Positions 43,260 through 54,382 of a stretch of 64,000 bases of DNA are shown piece by piece (positions within the stretch are counted from its first letter, which is position 1; each line of letters opens with the position of its first letter). A program made the position numbers and the translations under genes. The stretch is from Selaginella tamariscina (Eukaryota > Streptophyta > Lycopodiopsida > Selaginellales > Selaginellaceae), in assembly GCA_003024785.1 (NCBI GenBank), contig PUQB01000147.1, positions 221,501 through 285,500 on the forward strand. The letters are read 5' to 3'. A model generated the notes under the pieces. That model worked only from the letters and a program-made list of their open reading frames with translations. It had not been told where the DNA came from and made no database searches.

Positions 43260-46200
43260 TAAAATTAAGACGAAGAATCAAAGAAGGTATCACAACCTAT
43301 CTTATTTTCTAATAAAGAGAAAACTGACCCTTTGTTATATATGACATGAAAATTACAAGAGGATCGAGTCCTAATAATTATCAACACGGGAGTAACATAT
43401 AACTTCATATTGAATAATTTAATTCGTCGAGTGAATTTGGATGTAATAAAAATAAATAAAATAAAAATCAATTTTGGTAAAGGTTCTCAGAATACTAACG
43501 ATATAACAAGAATAATTCATGTTTAAATCAGGGGTTGAAAGGTTAAGCTAGACTTAGTTATCATAATTATGACAGGGTTCGACTTTGTGCTGGGCATAGA
43601 TTGGTTCCACAAGCATGTGGTCAAGATGAGGGGATTAGAACAAGGATTGTAATCTTATGTTCCTTACCTTGACACAATTACATAAGATGGTTAAACATAA
43701 AGAGCGTGTATTTCTTACATTACCGGTGAAGTTAAGATAGGAGATGGTTAAGAACCTGTTTCTAGTCCTATTTTGGAAGTGTTAAACATGTTTAAAAATG
43801 TATTGCCAGAAGACTTACCACATGAGCTACTATTGCGCTGAAGTGTGGATCATAAAATAGAGATTCTGTCAAGTTCTTCTTCTCCAGCAAAAGCTCCTTC
43901 CTGGTTGAATCCTCAAGAGTTGATGGAACTGAAGAGACAACTAATAGAGTTGGTTAGCCGAGAACATATTCGGCCTAACAGATCGTCATATGGTGCACCA
44001 ACCCTGTTTGTAATGAAAAAAGATAGTACAATGTGGATGTGTATAGATTATTAAGCACTAAGTGCAATAACCATCAAAAATAAGTATCCTCTTTCGTGAG
44101 TAGATGACTTATTTGATAAGTTATCAAAAGCAAATACTTTTCAAGAATAAACTCGAGCTCCAGGTATCATCAAATTTGCGTATTAGAGGATGACATTAAG
44201 AAGACCACTTTTCGAACACATTATGAATCATTCGAATTTCTAATCATGCTGTTCGGATTGTGTAATGCTCCAACAACTTTTTGCACAATGATAAATGATG
44301 TGTTTAGAGACTATCTAGACAAGTTTGTAGTGGTGTATATTGATGACCAGTTTAACAATCAAGGAACATGTAAAGCACTTGGAAAAGATGTTTTAGAAAT
44401 TAAGAGAGAACCAGCTGTATGCTAAAAAAATCAAGTGTGCGTTTGGTCAAACCAAGACAAACTTCTTAAACACTCAATTTCAGGTGGGAAAGTTGTCATG
44501 GATCCAAAGAAAGTACAAGCCATTACCAAGTTGCAAATTTTGAAAGATGTACATGAAGTTAAAACAATTTTTATGTTCATGAAGTTAGAGCATTTCTTGG
44601 ATTGACAGGGTATTATTGAAGGTTCATAAAAGATTATTCAAAGAATGCAGCTCCATTGACCAACCTCACGAAAGACATTTCTTGACACTAGACTCTAAAG
44701 TGCCAACGAGCGTTTATCAGACTTAAAGAAGCTATCTTTTTTAAGCCTGTGTTGCAATTGCTAACTTTTGAAGATCCATTTGAGGTTGAATCTAATGCAT
44801 TTGACTTTGCAATTGGTGGTGTATTATAACCAAAAAGACATCTGATGTCCTTCTTTTCGAAGAAGTTGGATGCAACACAAGTTCGATGGCCTACTCACAA
44901 AAAGAAATATATGTTATTTGCTTCCTTGGAATATTGGCCTCATTATCTTTTAAGTCATGGCACTGTGGTTTGGAACATATAGTGTAATTTTAAGGTACTT
45001 TGAAATGCAATTAAAGTTATCGCTAAAATATGTAAATGGTAGTAGAAGTTAACTCAATTTCAACATGAATTAGACATAAAAACTGAAAAAGATAATGTGA
45101 TAGCTACGTACTCAATAAGAAGGGTCATCTTCATATTATGTTGGTACCAGTGTCAACTTTGGTAGATGAATTTGTGATGGCATATTCAAGATGAATTTGC
45201 TAATGAGGCTTTGAACCTAGTAGCAAAGAGGAAACGAGTTCATCAATTATGAAGAGATGGTGATATTTCACCAGAAATATAAAGACAAATGAACACACTC
45301 AAGCAAGCACATTTTATAGTATGAGATGGAGTTCTTTATTATAAAAGAAGAGACTTTATGTTTCAAAAGGGACATAGAGGCAAAGGTTGTTAAGAGAATA
45401 TCACGATGTTCCTTTGGCAAGACATGGTGGAAGACTTAAGACGTTGGCTCTACTGAAACATGGATTTTATTGGCCGAGAATGATAAATGACGTTATTGAG
45501 TATGTTAAGATATGTTCCACATGTTAACAAGTGAAGAGTCAGTCACAAAAACGAGTTGGGAAGTTACAATGCATATGGCCATTTGTCATAGTTTTTACTA
45601 TGACTCGACCCTTTACTTTGGACGTTGACTATTGTTACCTACTGTACTATGTTGATGGACCCTAGATGTAGTAGGAAACAGGCCCGCTTAGTGCACTTGG
45701 GTATCTGGTGATGGTCCGGCCGAGTGTCATTAAGTATTTGCAGGAAACTCTAAGCGAAGCTAGAACTTACCTTCTAGAAACCCACCCCTAATTTTAATGT
45801 TCCGAATAGGCTGATTGGTCTTTGCAGATGAGTTCGGCGTGTTAAGTAGGGTTAGGAACACCCCTAGGGTTGACCTAACCCTAGGGTTGCCCTAACCCAC
45901 GCCCTAAAAACCCCACCCCTTGGGTAGGGTTTAGGGGTAGGAGTAAGGGTGAGTTATAAGCTCATATTGCTAATTTGTCTAAGGAGCTAAAATTCAGTGC
46001 CAGCCCACTAACACATATAGGAAAAGAGGGGGGGGGCTCCGTCACATAAATAAGGTAGAGTATATGTAGGAGAGCTCCTGGGTTCATGACTGAGTTCGTT
46101 GCTCTTCTGCCGGTGCAAGCTTTAGCTTGTGTCATTAAGGTACAACCCTCTGTTGTACCACCCTAACTTCCAGACGACAGGGGTATGTCCCACTTCAGGG

Positions 46201-48480
46201 TAGCTTACCCTTAACGTTGGCAAATCCATGCCTGGGAGGACTTGTCGGGATGCACGTTCCAAGAAGCAGAGGTTGAGGCTTGTCTCCAGCCTCCTCTTCC
46301 ATGTCAAGCTAGGTGTAGCACTCACGGCCAAACAAGGCACATCCGTGTCCTTGTCCAACTGTGGGCGTGGGATCTTGTTTGACAGGTTCACTAAGGGGTT
46401 CTAGAGTTGGCATTTAGGAGCCACGTTTGTGGCACTTGGTGCAACTCTTGAATCTAAGGGCTATGGCATGATAGCCCACATCGGGAAAGGAAGTGTCACA
46501 TGGAGATGTGACACTAGGCTAAACGTCACATGGTACAACGCCCGAGGCACGCCCTTTGGGGTTATGTCATGGGCAAGGGGTTGGATACTCTAGCAAACAG
46601 GCATGCTTGTGCTTGCACTAGGGTGCTAAGCCTTGGGCATCCGCTCAAGGGAGGTTAGGTCTCGTAACTAGGTTTGCTTTGGCACACTTGGCTAGGGGAG
46701 TGTTCTCTGTGGAATTCAAGGGTTGAACAACCTAAGCGTGTTAGCAGGAGCCCTTTCATGAGGCACTCGCAAGGTCATGTGCTTAGGGTTATCCCAAACC
46801 TAGCCTTAGGGAGTTTACTTAGCAGAACACTCTTGTTCACCTACGACGCACACTCGTGTCTTCACTAAGTACTAGCCCAAGGTCTAGGGTATGACTTGGC
46901 CGCTCAAACCCTTAGGGGTTAGTCGTGGTTCAGGGTACCCTTGTCGCCCTAAAGGGGTTGTACTCCCGGATGAGGGTGATTCCTCAAGGGGTAAGTGTGA
47001 CGATGCCTTAGCTCTGTCACGGGGGTATGTGTGGACCACACGTCTCCTTGATGGGGGTTAGGGCATGAGCCTATCTAGGTCTTCTAGGGCAAGACCCTAA
47101 GTCAACTAGGGTTATCCCTCACGGGTTTTGGGGGTAGACACTCTAGGGAGACTTAGGCTAAACCCTAAGTCAACTAGGGTTATCCCTCAAGGGTTCTGAG
47201 GACAGACATTCTAGGGAGACTTAGGCTAAACCCTAAGTCTCCTGTCCACTTAGGCATTAGAGTCTAACCCTAGGGGTCGTTGGGGTTTGGGAACCTTAGC
47301 GTTGCTCACATAGGGTGATGACGCCGAATGGCCACTTGGCAGCCATGTGTTGCCACATGTTGGCCGTTTGGGTTAAAACTCTGACACCATTTCAGAGTGT
47401 TAGTTTGGATTTTGTCACGGCATTGCAAAAATCTTGTGGTTTTAATGCTCTCATGATGGTGGTCGATCAATTTTCAAAGGTTACTCATTTTATTTTAACT
47501 TTAGAGATGGTGAATGCGAAACAAGTAACAAAGCTATTTTTCTACGAAGTCGTAAAAGTACACGAACTACCGAAAATGATGATTGTAGATCGAGATCCTC
47601 GATTTACAGGCAAATTTTAGGAAATGTTTTTAAACAATTTGGCACGATGCTAAAGTTTAGTATAGCTTACCATATGCAAATAAATGGTCAAACAGAGAGG
47701 GTGAACCAATAAGTCGAGAACTATCTTAGATGTTATGTTCAAGGTGATCAACTTGATTGGGTTGAACACTTGGATATAGCTAAGATATGTTATAATAACT
47801 TGATACACACTGCAATTAGGTGTAGCCCGATGGAAGTGTTAATTGGAAATAAGGGTGATATTCCTTAGAGCATGGTGTTACCGAAAGACGATACCATTCG
47901 AGTTCCCTTTTGTAGCAGAGGTCATTGGACAGTTGTATCTTGCATGGGATGCTACTTGTCAAGCAATGATTGCAACACAAGAAAAATATCGTCAACAGTA
48001 CGATAAGCATCGGCGGGATGTAGAGTATAAAGTTGGTGATATGGTATTGCTAAGTACCATAAACTTAACGTTTCTAACAACTTTTTTGAGGAAGTTTTTA
48101 TTGCACGTGAGTAGGCAAGTTGACTTATGGGTTAGATCTTACTCCAGAGTTGGGAGCGATACACAATTTGTTTTTGTTAATCTACTCGAACCATTTCACA
48201 AGGATGAAAAACATTCGAAAAAATATTATAATTTACGTCCGCCTTCAAAATTAGTTGGTGAGGAGAAAGAATTCAAGGTTAAGGCAATATTAAAAAGGAG
48301 GAACATGGGCAGTGAAAATGTAAACATGAATATTTCGTTAAGTGGAAAGGTTACCTGACATGCAAGTCCATGAGAATTGGAGAATCTACAAAATTGGAGT
48401 TAGTGAATGAGTTTGAAGCGAGGTCTCAAGCTATTTGTTATGATGTTGAGAAATAAAGTGGACTTAATTTCTTATTAATC
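43260..48480 (+). pseudogene. Old chromovirus C: protease, RT, RNase H, integrase, chromodomain; split by a solo LTR
   Basis: Plus-strand Ty3/gypsy pol with many stops. A protease-like start (TGVTYNFI near 43390, FVLGIDWFHKHVV near 43585) is followed by RT (43845-44620: LNPQELMELKRQLIELV; active-site-like VVVYIDD near 44335). RNase H-like sequence lies at 44700-45130 and the integrase zinc module at 45230-45540 (HGFYWPRM, ICSTC). The frame is then cut at 45583 by a 1.8-kb solo LTR and resumes at 47387 with SVSLDFVTALQ. Catalytic Asp residues lie in MMVVDQFSK and MMIVDRDPRFTG and the Glu in NGQTERVNQ. A basic C-terminus (DKHRRDVEYKVGDMVLL) and a chromodomain-like end (VKAILKRR, then YFVKWKGYL in a shifted frame) finish it near 48450. 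Non-coding 3' sequence continues to 48677 and, beyond the inserted element, from 59971. No 5' LTR is seen. Confidence 0.8.
45584..47386 (+). mobile_element. Solo LTR of the large-LTR family inside integrase of element C, TSD CCATT
   Basis: 1803 bp, TGTCATAG...CTCTGACA, same family as the LTRs at 23934-25790 and 48678-59970. The flanking duplication CCATT (45579-45583 and 47387-47391) shows a proper insertion followed by LTR-LTR recombination. The integrase frame on the two sides can be joined without loss except for the duplicated bases. Confidence 0.93.
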
Positions 48481-48677
48481 TAGGGGTTAACAAATAATAT
48501 TAACTAGAGACCTCCGATATAAATTCTAGTTAAAGTAAAAAAAATAACTAATTTATTGTCTGTGTTAGGTGAAAGACTTTGTAAATGTGCAAAAGGTCTC
48601 TAGGTGACTTCATGTCACAGGTGGTGCCTTTGACAATTAAGTTAATAACTTAGTGAATGACAATTTTGGAGTACTTG

Positions 48678-50227
48678 TGTCATAGTTTTTACTATGACTC
48701 AACCCTTTACTTTGGACGTTGACTGTTGTTACCTACTATACTATGTTGATGGACCCTAGATGTAGTAGGAAACAGGCCCGCTTAGTGCACTTGGGTATCT
48801 GGTGATGGTCCGGCCGGGTGTCATTAGGTATTTGCAGGAAACTCTAAGCGAAGCTAGAACTTACCTTCTAGAAACCCACCCCCAATTTTGACGTCTCGAA
48901 TAGGCTAATTGGTCTTTGCAGATGAGTTCGACGTGTTAAGTAGGGTTAGGAACACCCCTAGAGTTGACCTAACCCTAGGGTTGCCCTAACCCACGCCCTA
49001 AAACCCCACCCCCTTGGGTAGGGTTTAGGGGTAGGAGTAAGGGTGAGTTATAAGCTCATATGCTAATTTGTCTAAGGGGCTAAAATTCAGTGCCAGCCCA
49101 CTAACACATATAGGAAAAGAGGGGGGGGGCTCCGTCACATAAATAAGGTAGAGTATATGTGGGAGAGCTCCTGGGTTCATGAATGAGTTCGTTGCTCTTC
49201 GGTGCAAGCTTCAGCTTGTGTCGTTAAGGTACAACCCTCTGTTGTGCCGCCCTAACTTCCAGATGCCAGGGGTGTCCCACCTTCGGGGTAGCTTACCCTT
49301 AACGTTGGCGAATCCATACCTGGGAGGTCTTGTCGGAATGCATGTTCCAAGAGGCAGAGGTTGAGGCTTGTCTCCAGCCTCCTCCTCCTCGTCAAGCTAG
49401 GTGTAGCACTCACGGCCAAGCAAGGCACATCCGTGTCCTTGTCCAACTGTGGGCGTGGGATTTTGTTTGACAGGTTCACGTTACCTGGTTCCTGAGGGTT
49501 CATTGAAGGGTTCTAGAGTTGGCATTTAGGAACCATGTTTGTGGTACTTGGTGCAACTCTTGAATCTAAGGGCTATGGCATGATAGCCCACATCATGGAA
49601 GGTAGTGTCACATGGAGATGTGACACTGGGCTAAACGTCACATGGTACAACGCCCGAGGCACGCCCTTTGGGGTTATGTCATGGGCTTGTTGCTAAGGGG
49701 TTGGATACTCTAACAAACAGGCATGCTTGTGCTTGCACTAGGGTGCTAAGCCTTGGGCATCCGCTCAAGGGAGGTTAGGTCTCATAACTAGGTGTGCTTT
49801 GGCACACTTGGCTAGGGGAGTGTTCTCCTTGGAATCCAGGGGTTGAACAACCTAAGCTCATTAGCAGAAGCCCTTTCGCAAGGCACTCGCAAGGTCATGT
49901 GCTTAGAGTTATCCCAAACCTAGCCTTAGGGAGTTTGCTTAGCAGAACACTCGTGTCCGCTTACGGCACACACTCGTGTCCTCACTAAGTACTAGCCCTA
50001 GGTCTAGGGTATAACTTGGCCACTCAAACCCTTAGGGGTTAGTCATGGTTCAGGGTACCCCTTGTCGCCCTAAAGGGGTTGTACTCCCGGATGAGGGTGA
50101 TTCCTCAGGGGGTAAGTGACAATGCCTTAGCTCTGTCTAGGGGTATGTGTGGAACACACGTCTCCTTGATGGGGGTTAGGGCATGAGCCTGTCTAGGTCT
50201 TCTAGGGCAAGACCCTAAGTCAACTAG
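48678..50227 (+). repeat. 5' LTR of the LARD-like element, first part
   Basis: It starts TGTCATAGTTTTTACTATGA and is interrupted after ACTAG (50223-50227) by element F; the remaining 277 bp resume at 54106. The interruption is inside the 65-68-bp tandem block. Confidence 0.93.
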
Positions 50228-50439
50228 TGTTAGGCACCACTACGTACAAACTAGAGACCCTCACAAAACCACCCGACCTCCCCGAGCTGTCTCTAGTCTC
50301 CATACACTACTCTCCAAAAGGGCTTCCCAGTATTAGTGTGCCCTTAATTCTCTTAGATCTAGGTATAGCTCTTTAGGAATATTCTAGCTTATACCTTTTT
50401 GGGGAATATTTTTATTATTATACGGGTCGTAACAATCCT

Positions 50440-53400
50440 CCCCCCATTAGCAAGTCCTTGTCCTCAAGGCAGTATAACTTACTCAACTGGTCCTGTATCA
50501 TTAGCCTTGTAACATCCACAAAGAATCTACCCGGCGACTCGTTCCTTGTGAGTACTCTCTTTAACTAGCTAACATAAAACACACTGGGTGCACCTCACTC
50601 CTTCTGGCAGCCGTAGTCGATATGCCACCTTATCGATACACTCCAGAATCTCATAAGGACCTGAGTACTTAGGAGACAACTTATTATTGTGTCCCTTCAT
50701 AAGAGTGTCCGCCTTACATGTGTGGCAAATACCACTCAGAGATATACATAATCTCCCACCTGGACTCTTGGAAGCTTCTGTGCTCAATTAACAAACTTGG
50801 TAGCTCGGCTCTGAGCTACTTATAAGTTCTTCTTACACAAACTCTGAATGTTTCTAAGCTCAACACTCAGATCTTTAGCTTCCTCATCCATGTTGCCTTG
50901 AGCTTTCTTACTTGCTAAACCCAGCTCAAAAGCTGTCTTGGAATGCCGTCCAAACATAGCATAATATGGATCATTCCAATGCCTCTATGTCCTTGGTAAA
51001 TGGGTGACAAAGTCCATAGAGATATTGCCCCATTGCTTGTCTGGAATAGGCAATGGTACTAATAGCCACTTGGTTTTTCCCTGGGCACCTTTACTTGCTG
51101 ACACTTGTCACAAGTCCTGCAGTACTCTATGATATTAGATTTCATATTCCTCCAATAGAACCTTCTCTTGATCAACTCATACGTTCTCCTCCCCACAAAT
51201 GACGCTCTAGGTGATCATGATGGAAATATAGTACCTGGTTGATCAAATGGTCCACACAAGGAAGATACACACGGCCATTGTAGTACAAAACTCCATCCTA
51301 AAATGAGAATGGTGGCTCTAGCTGTCTACACCTCAGTCGCGTCTTGTGCTTGAGCATGTTGAACTACCTGGCTAAACTCACTGACCGTTCTTGTTAATGC
51401 ATTACACAAGCGTGTTTGGAATTCTCCACTACTGTGGCTCTCCTAACGCGTGACAAAGCATCTGCCACCACATTAGTCTTTCCTGCGCGATGCTCAATAG
51501 GAAATTCGCCAAATTCCATGAGCTTAACCATCCAGCGAGCTTGTCGAGAGTTTAACTATTTCTGTGTGAACAGATACACCAAAGGCTTGTGATTTGTAAA
51601 CACCTTGAAACTTGCACCATAAAGATAGTGCCTCCAAACTTGTAATGCATTAACAATAGCCAGTAGTTCTTGCTCATACGTTGAGTACCGTTGCTCTGCA
51701 GGATTCAAAGTACGACTCTCATAAGCAATAGGCCTTCCTTCTTGCATAACAATGGCCACTCCACTTGCATCACACGATACCTCATAAGGCTTAGAGGGAT
51801 CTGCAATACATAAAACTGGTGCACGTACCAAAGCTTGTTTCAAAGCTTGGAAACTGGTGCACGTACCAAAGCTTATTTCAAAGCTTGGAAATTGCTCTTC
51901 TCTGAAGCACTTCATGCAAAGGGAACGTCCTTCCTCAGCAACCCTAGTTAACGGAGAGCTTTCTTGGCATAATCCTTGACATACCGCCGGTAATAACCAT
52001 GCCCAAGAAACTCCGTAACTCTTCTGCATTGCTAGGAACTGGCCATTGCTCCACCACTGCCACCTTCTGTGGATCAGTCTTCACTCCACTTGGCGTCACA
52101 ATGTGACCCAAATACTCCACTTTGCACTGAGAAAATACACATTTGCTCTTCTTTGCATAGAGCTTGTTCTCCTTCAACAACTGAAGAACTCTTCGCAAAT
52201 GCTGCACATCTTCCTTCATATTCTTACTGTAAATAAGAATATCATTGAGGAAGATCTCCACAAAGTTGTGCAAGTAGTCACCAAACACCTCAGTCGTCAA
52301 CTGAGTGAATGTGACTGGGGCATTTGTTAAGCCGAATGGCATAACAGTGAACTCGAAATGCCCAACTATCTTGGTGAACACTCTGGCTCCACCAAGATGA
52401 TCCATGATAGTATCCACACATGGTATGGGCATCCTATCCTTCACTGTTTGCTTGTTGAGAGCTCTGTAGTCTATGCACATCCTCATGGTGCCATTTTTCT
52501 TCCTACAAGCAATACTAGTGCACCAAATGAAGACTTGCTCAGTTGTATGAAGCCATATTCCAATAGCTCTATCACTTGTCTCTTAACCTCTTGCTCCTTA
52601 GCATGGCTCAATCAGAATGGCTGCTCCACACCTCTTGCATGTGGTAGCCATGAGGTAGCTTAGGAGGGAAGACGTCAGCAAACTCCTCGCACAACAGCTT
52701 TGCTCAAGGTGACAGTAAAAGAACTTGTTTGGAAACTCAAGCTTTGTTCCAAACCAAGTGTCTTTCACTTCACTATACTCAAGCTTCATGTGCTTGGTGC
52801 TCCACTAGATCTTAGGATCCACACGCACTAGCTTCGCAAGAAAGAAAGTCTCCACCAACTGGGTTTTGCCAACCTCTAGCTGTAACTCCTCCACACAAGC
52901 AATTTAGCTTTGTGTGACAACTAAGCCCTCAATCCATATTGAGGCACAGTCTTCGTTCAGCTTCACCAGCTGGGTTTTGCCAACCTACAGCTGTAACTCC
53001 TCCACACAAGCACTGTAGCTCTGTGTGATAGCTGAGCCCTCAATCTCGTATTGAGGCTCTTTGTGCAGCTCCACCAGCTGGGTTTTGCCAACCTTCAGCT
53101 GTAACTCCTCCACACAAGCAATGTAGCTCTGTGTGATAGCTGAGCCCTCAATCTCGTATTGAGGCACAGTCTTTGTGCAGCTCCACCAGCTAGGTTTTGC
53201 CAACCTACAGCTGTAACTCCTTCACACAAGCACTGTAGCTTTGTGTGATAGCTGAGCCCTCAATCTCGTATTGAGGCTCTTCGCGCAGCTCCACCAGCTG
53301 GGTTTTGCCAACCTCCAGCTGTAACTCCTCCACACAAGCAATGTAGCTCTGTGTGATAGCTGAGCCCTCAATCTCGTATTGAGGCTCTTCGTGCAGCTCC

Positions 53401-53660
53401 ACCAGCTGGGTTTTGTCAACCTCCAGCTGTAACTCCTCCACACAAGCACTATAGCTCTGTGTGATAGCTAAGCCTTCAAATTCGTATTGAGGCACGGTCT
53501 TCGTGGGCAAGCTGCACTCCTCCACTAACTTTGTTGACACAAAGTTATCGCTACTCATGCTATCCACAAGGACTCGCACTTGACGCTCACCAAGTTGTCC
53601 CTCCACCAAATAGCACGTGTGTGTGGCTCCTTCCGTGCCATGTAGTTTACCTATTGAGCA
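50440..53660 (-). pseudogene. Gypsy pol of element F (protease, RT, RNase H, integrase lacking its core)
   Basis: Same layout as element E with longer open stretches. Protease (53609-53480) has VLVDSMSSDNF, Met replacing the catalytic-motif Gly. RT (52600-51950) has [40 protein letters not shown] and [14 protein letters not shown]. The catalytic YxDD is FLND, and the stretch after FTKI with another catalytic Asp is deleted exactly as in E. RNase H (51900-51560) has VSCDASGVAIVMQEGRPIAY and EQELLAIVNALQVWRHYL. The integrase zinc part is near 51160-51060, then the frame goes directly to the C-terminal segment at the same junction as in E (near 50950-51000). Frame breaks are fewer than in older elements here, consistent with a young, parasitic copy. 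Confidence 0.8.
52850..53510 (-). repeat. Tandem array in the protease region of element F (6 units of about 108 bp)
   Basis: Units start at about 52857, 52970, 53078, 53187, 53297 and 53405 with (A/G)GGTTTTG(C/T)CAACCT. Each encodes VGKTQLVELH(K/E)EPQYEIEGS and ITQSYSACVEELQLE. The outermost units are more diverged; a different spacer (CACAGTCTT against CTCTTCGCG) marks unit types. Confidence 0.92.
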
Positions 53661-54105
53661 AGAACAAATAGAAATTTACCTTGTGGTTTGAGAAGTCTCC
53701 TTTGTGCTCCTCTCCACGGTCCATCTCCTAAAGCTTCTTAGGCGTCTACTTGTCCTTGCTGCCATTGAAACTTTTGCCCTTGGGCTTGCTTCTCCTTGGA
53801 CAATTTGCCTTTTAGTGTCCAACATCTCCACACAGGTGTTATTATCCCTTCCCACTAGGCACTCATCTCAAACCTTGCTCTGATACCAATTGTTAGGCAC
53901 CACTACGTACAAACTAGAGACCCTCACAAAACCACCCGACCTCCCCGAGCTGTCTCTAGTCTCCATACACTGCTCTCCAAAAGGGCTTCCCAGTATTAGT
54001 GTGCCCTTAATTCTCTTAGATCTAGGTATAGCTCTTTAGGAATATTCTAGCTTATACCTTTTTGGGGAATATTCTTTGATTCGTTATACGGGTCGTAACA
54101 ACTAG

Positions 54106-54382
54106 GGTTATCCCTCAAGGGTTTTGGGGCAGACACTCTAGGGAGACTTAGGCTAAACCCTAAGTCAACTAGGGTTATCCCTCAAGGGTTTGGGGGTAGA
54201 CACTCTAGGGAGACTTAGGCTAAACCTAAGTCTCCTGTCCACTTGGGCATTAGAGTCTAACCCTAGGGGTCGTTGGGGTTATTCTGGGAAACTTAGCGTT
54301 GCTCACACAGGGTGATGACGCCAATGGCCACCTGGCAGCCACGTGTTGCCACGTGTTGGCCCTTTGGGTTAAAACTCTGACA
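54106..54382 (+). repeat. 5' LTR of the LARD-like element, second part
   Basis: It completes the LTR interrupted at 50227. It ends GTTAAAACTCTGACA and is followed by AATTGGTATCGGAGCC, the primer-binding site. Confidence 0.92.

Larger units (their letters stand above)
50228..54100 (-). mobile_element. Non-autonomous Ty3/gypsy derivative F nested in the LARD LTR, TSD ACTAG
   Basis: Complete element, minus orientation, 3873 bp. LTRs lie at 50228-50434 and 53891-54100, and target duplication ACTAG at 50223-50227 and 54101-54105. The primer-binding site next to the 5' LTR is a perfect TGGTATCAGAGC (minus strand, about 53877-53888), complementary to initiator tRNA-Met. A purine tract GGGGGGAGGA lies next to the 3' LTR. 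Sister of element E. Confidence 0.93.

Noticed and set aside
49794-49988. Sense frame MLWHTWLGEC... conserved in three LTR copies (46674, 49794, 59267) as a gene
   Set aside because: It lies within LTRs that are nearly identical to each other, is only 64 codons and has no domain; conservation by recent copying is sufficient.
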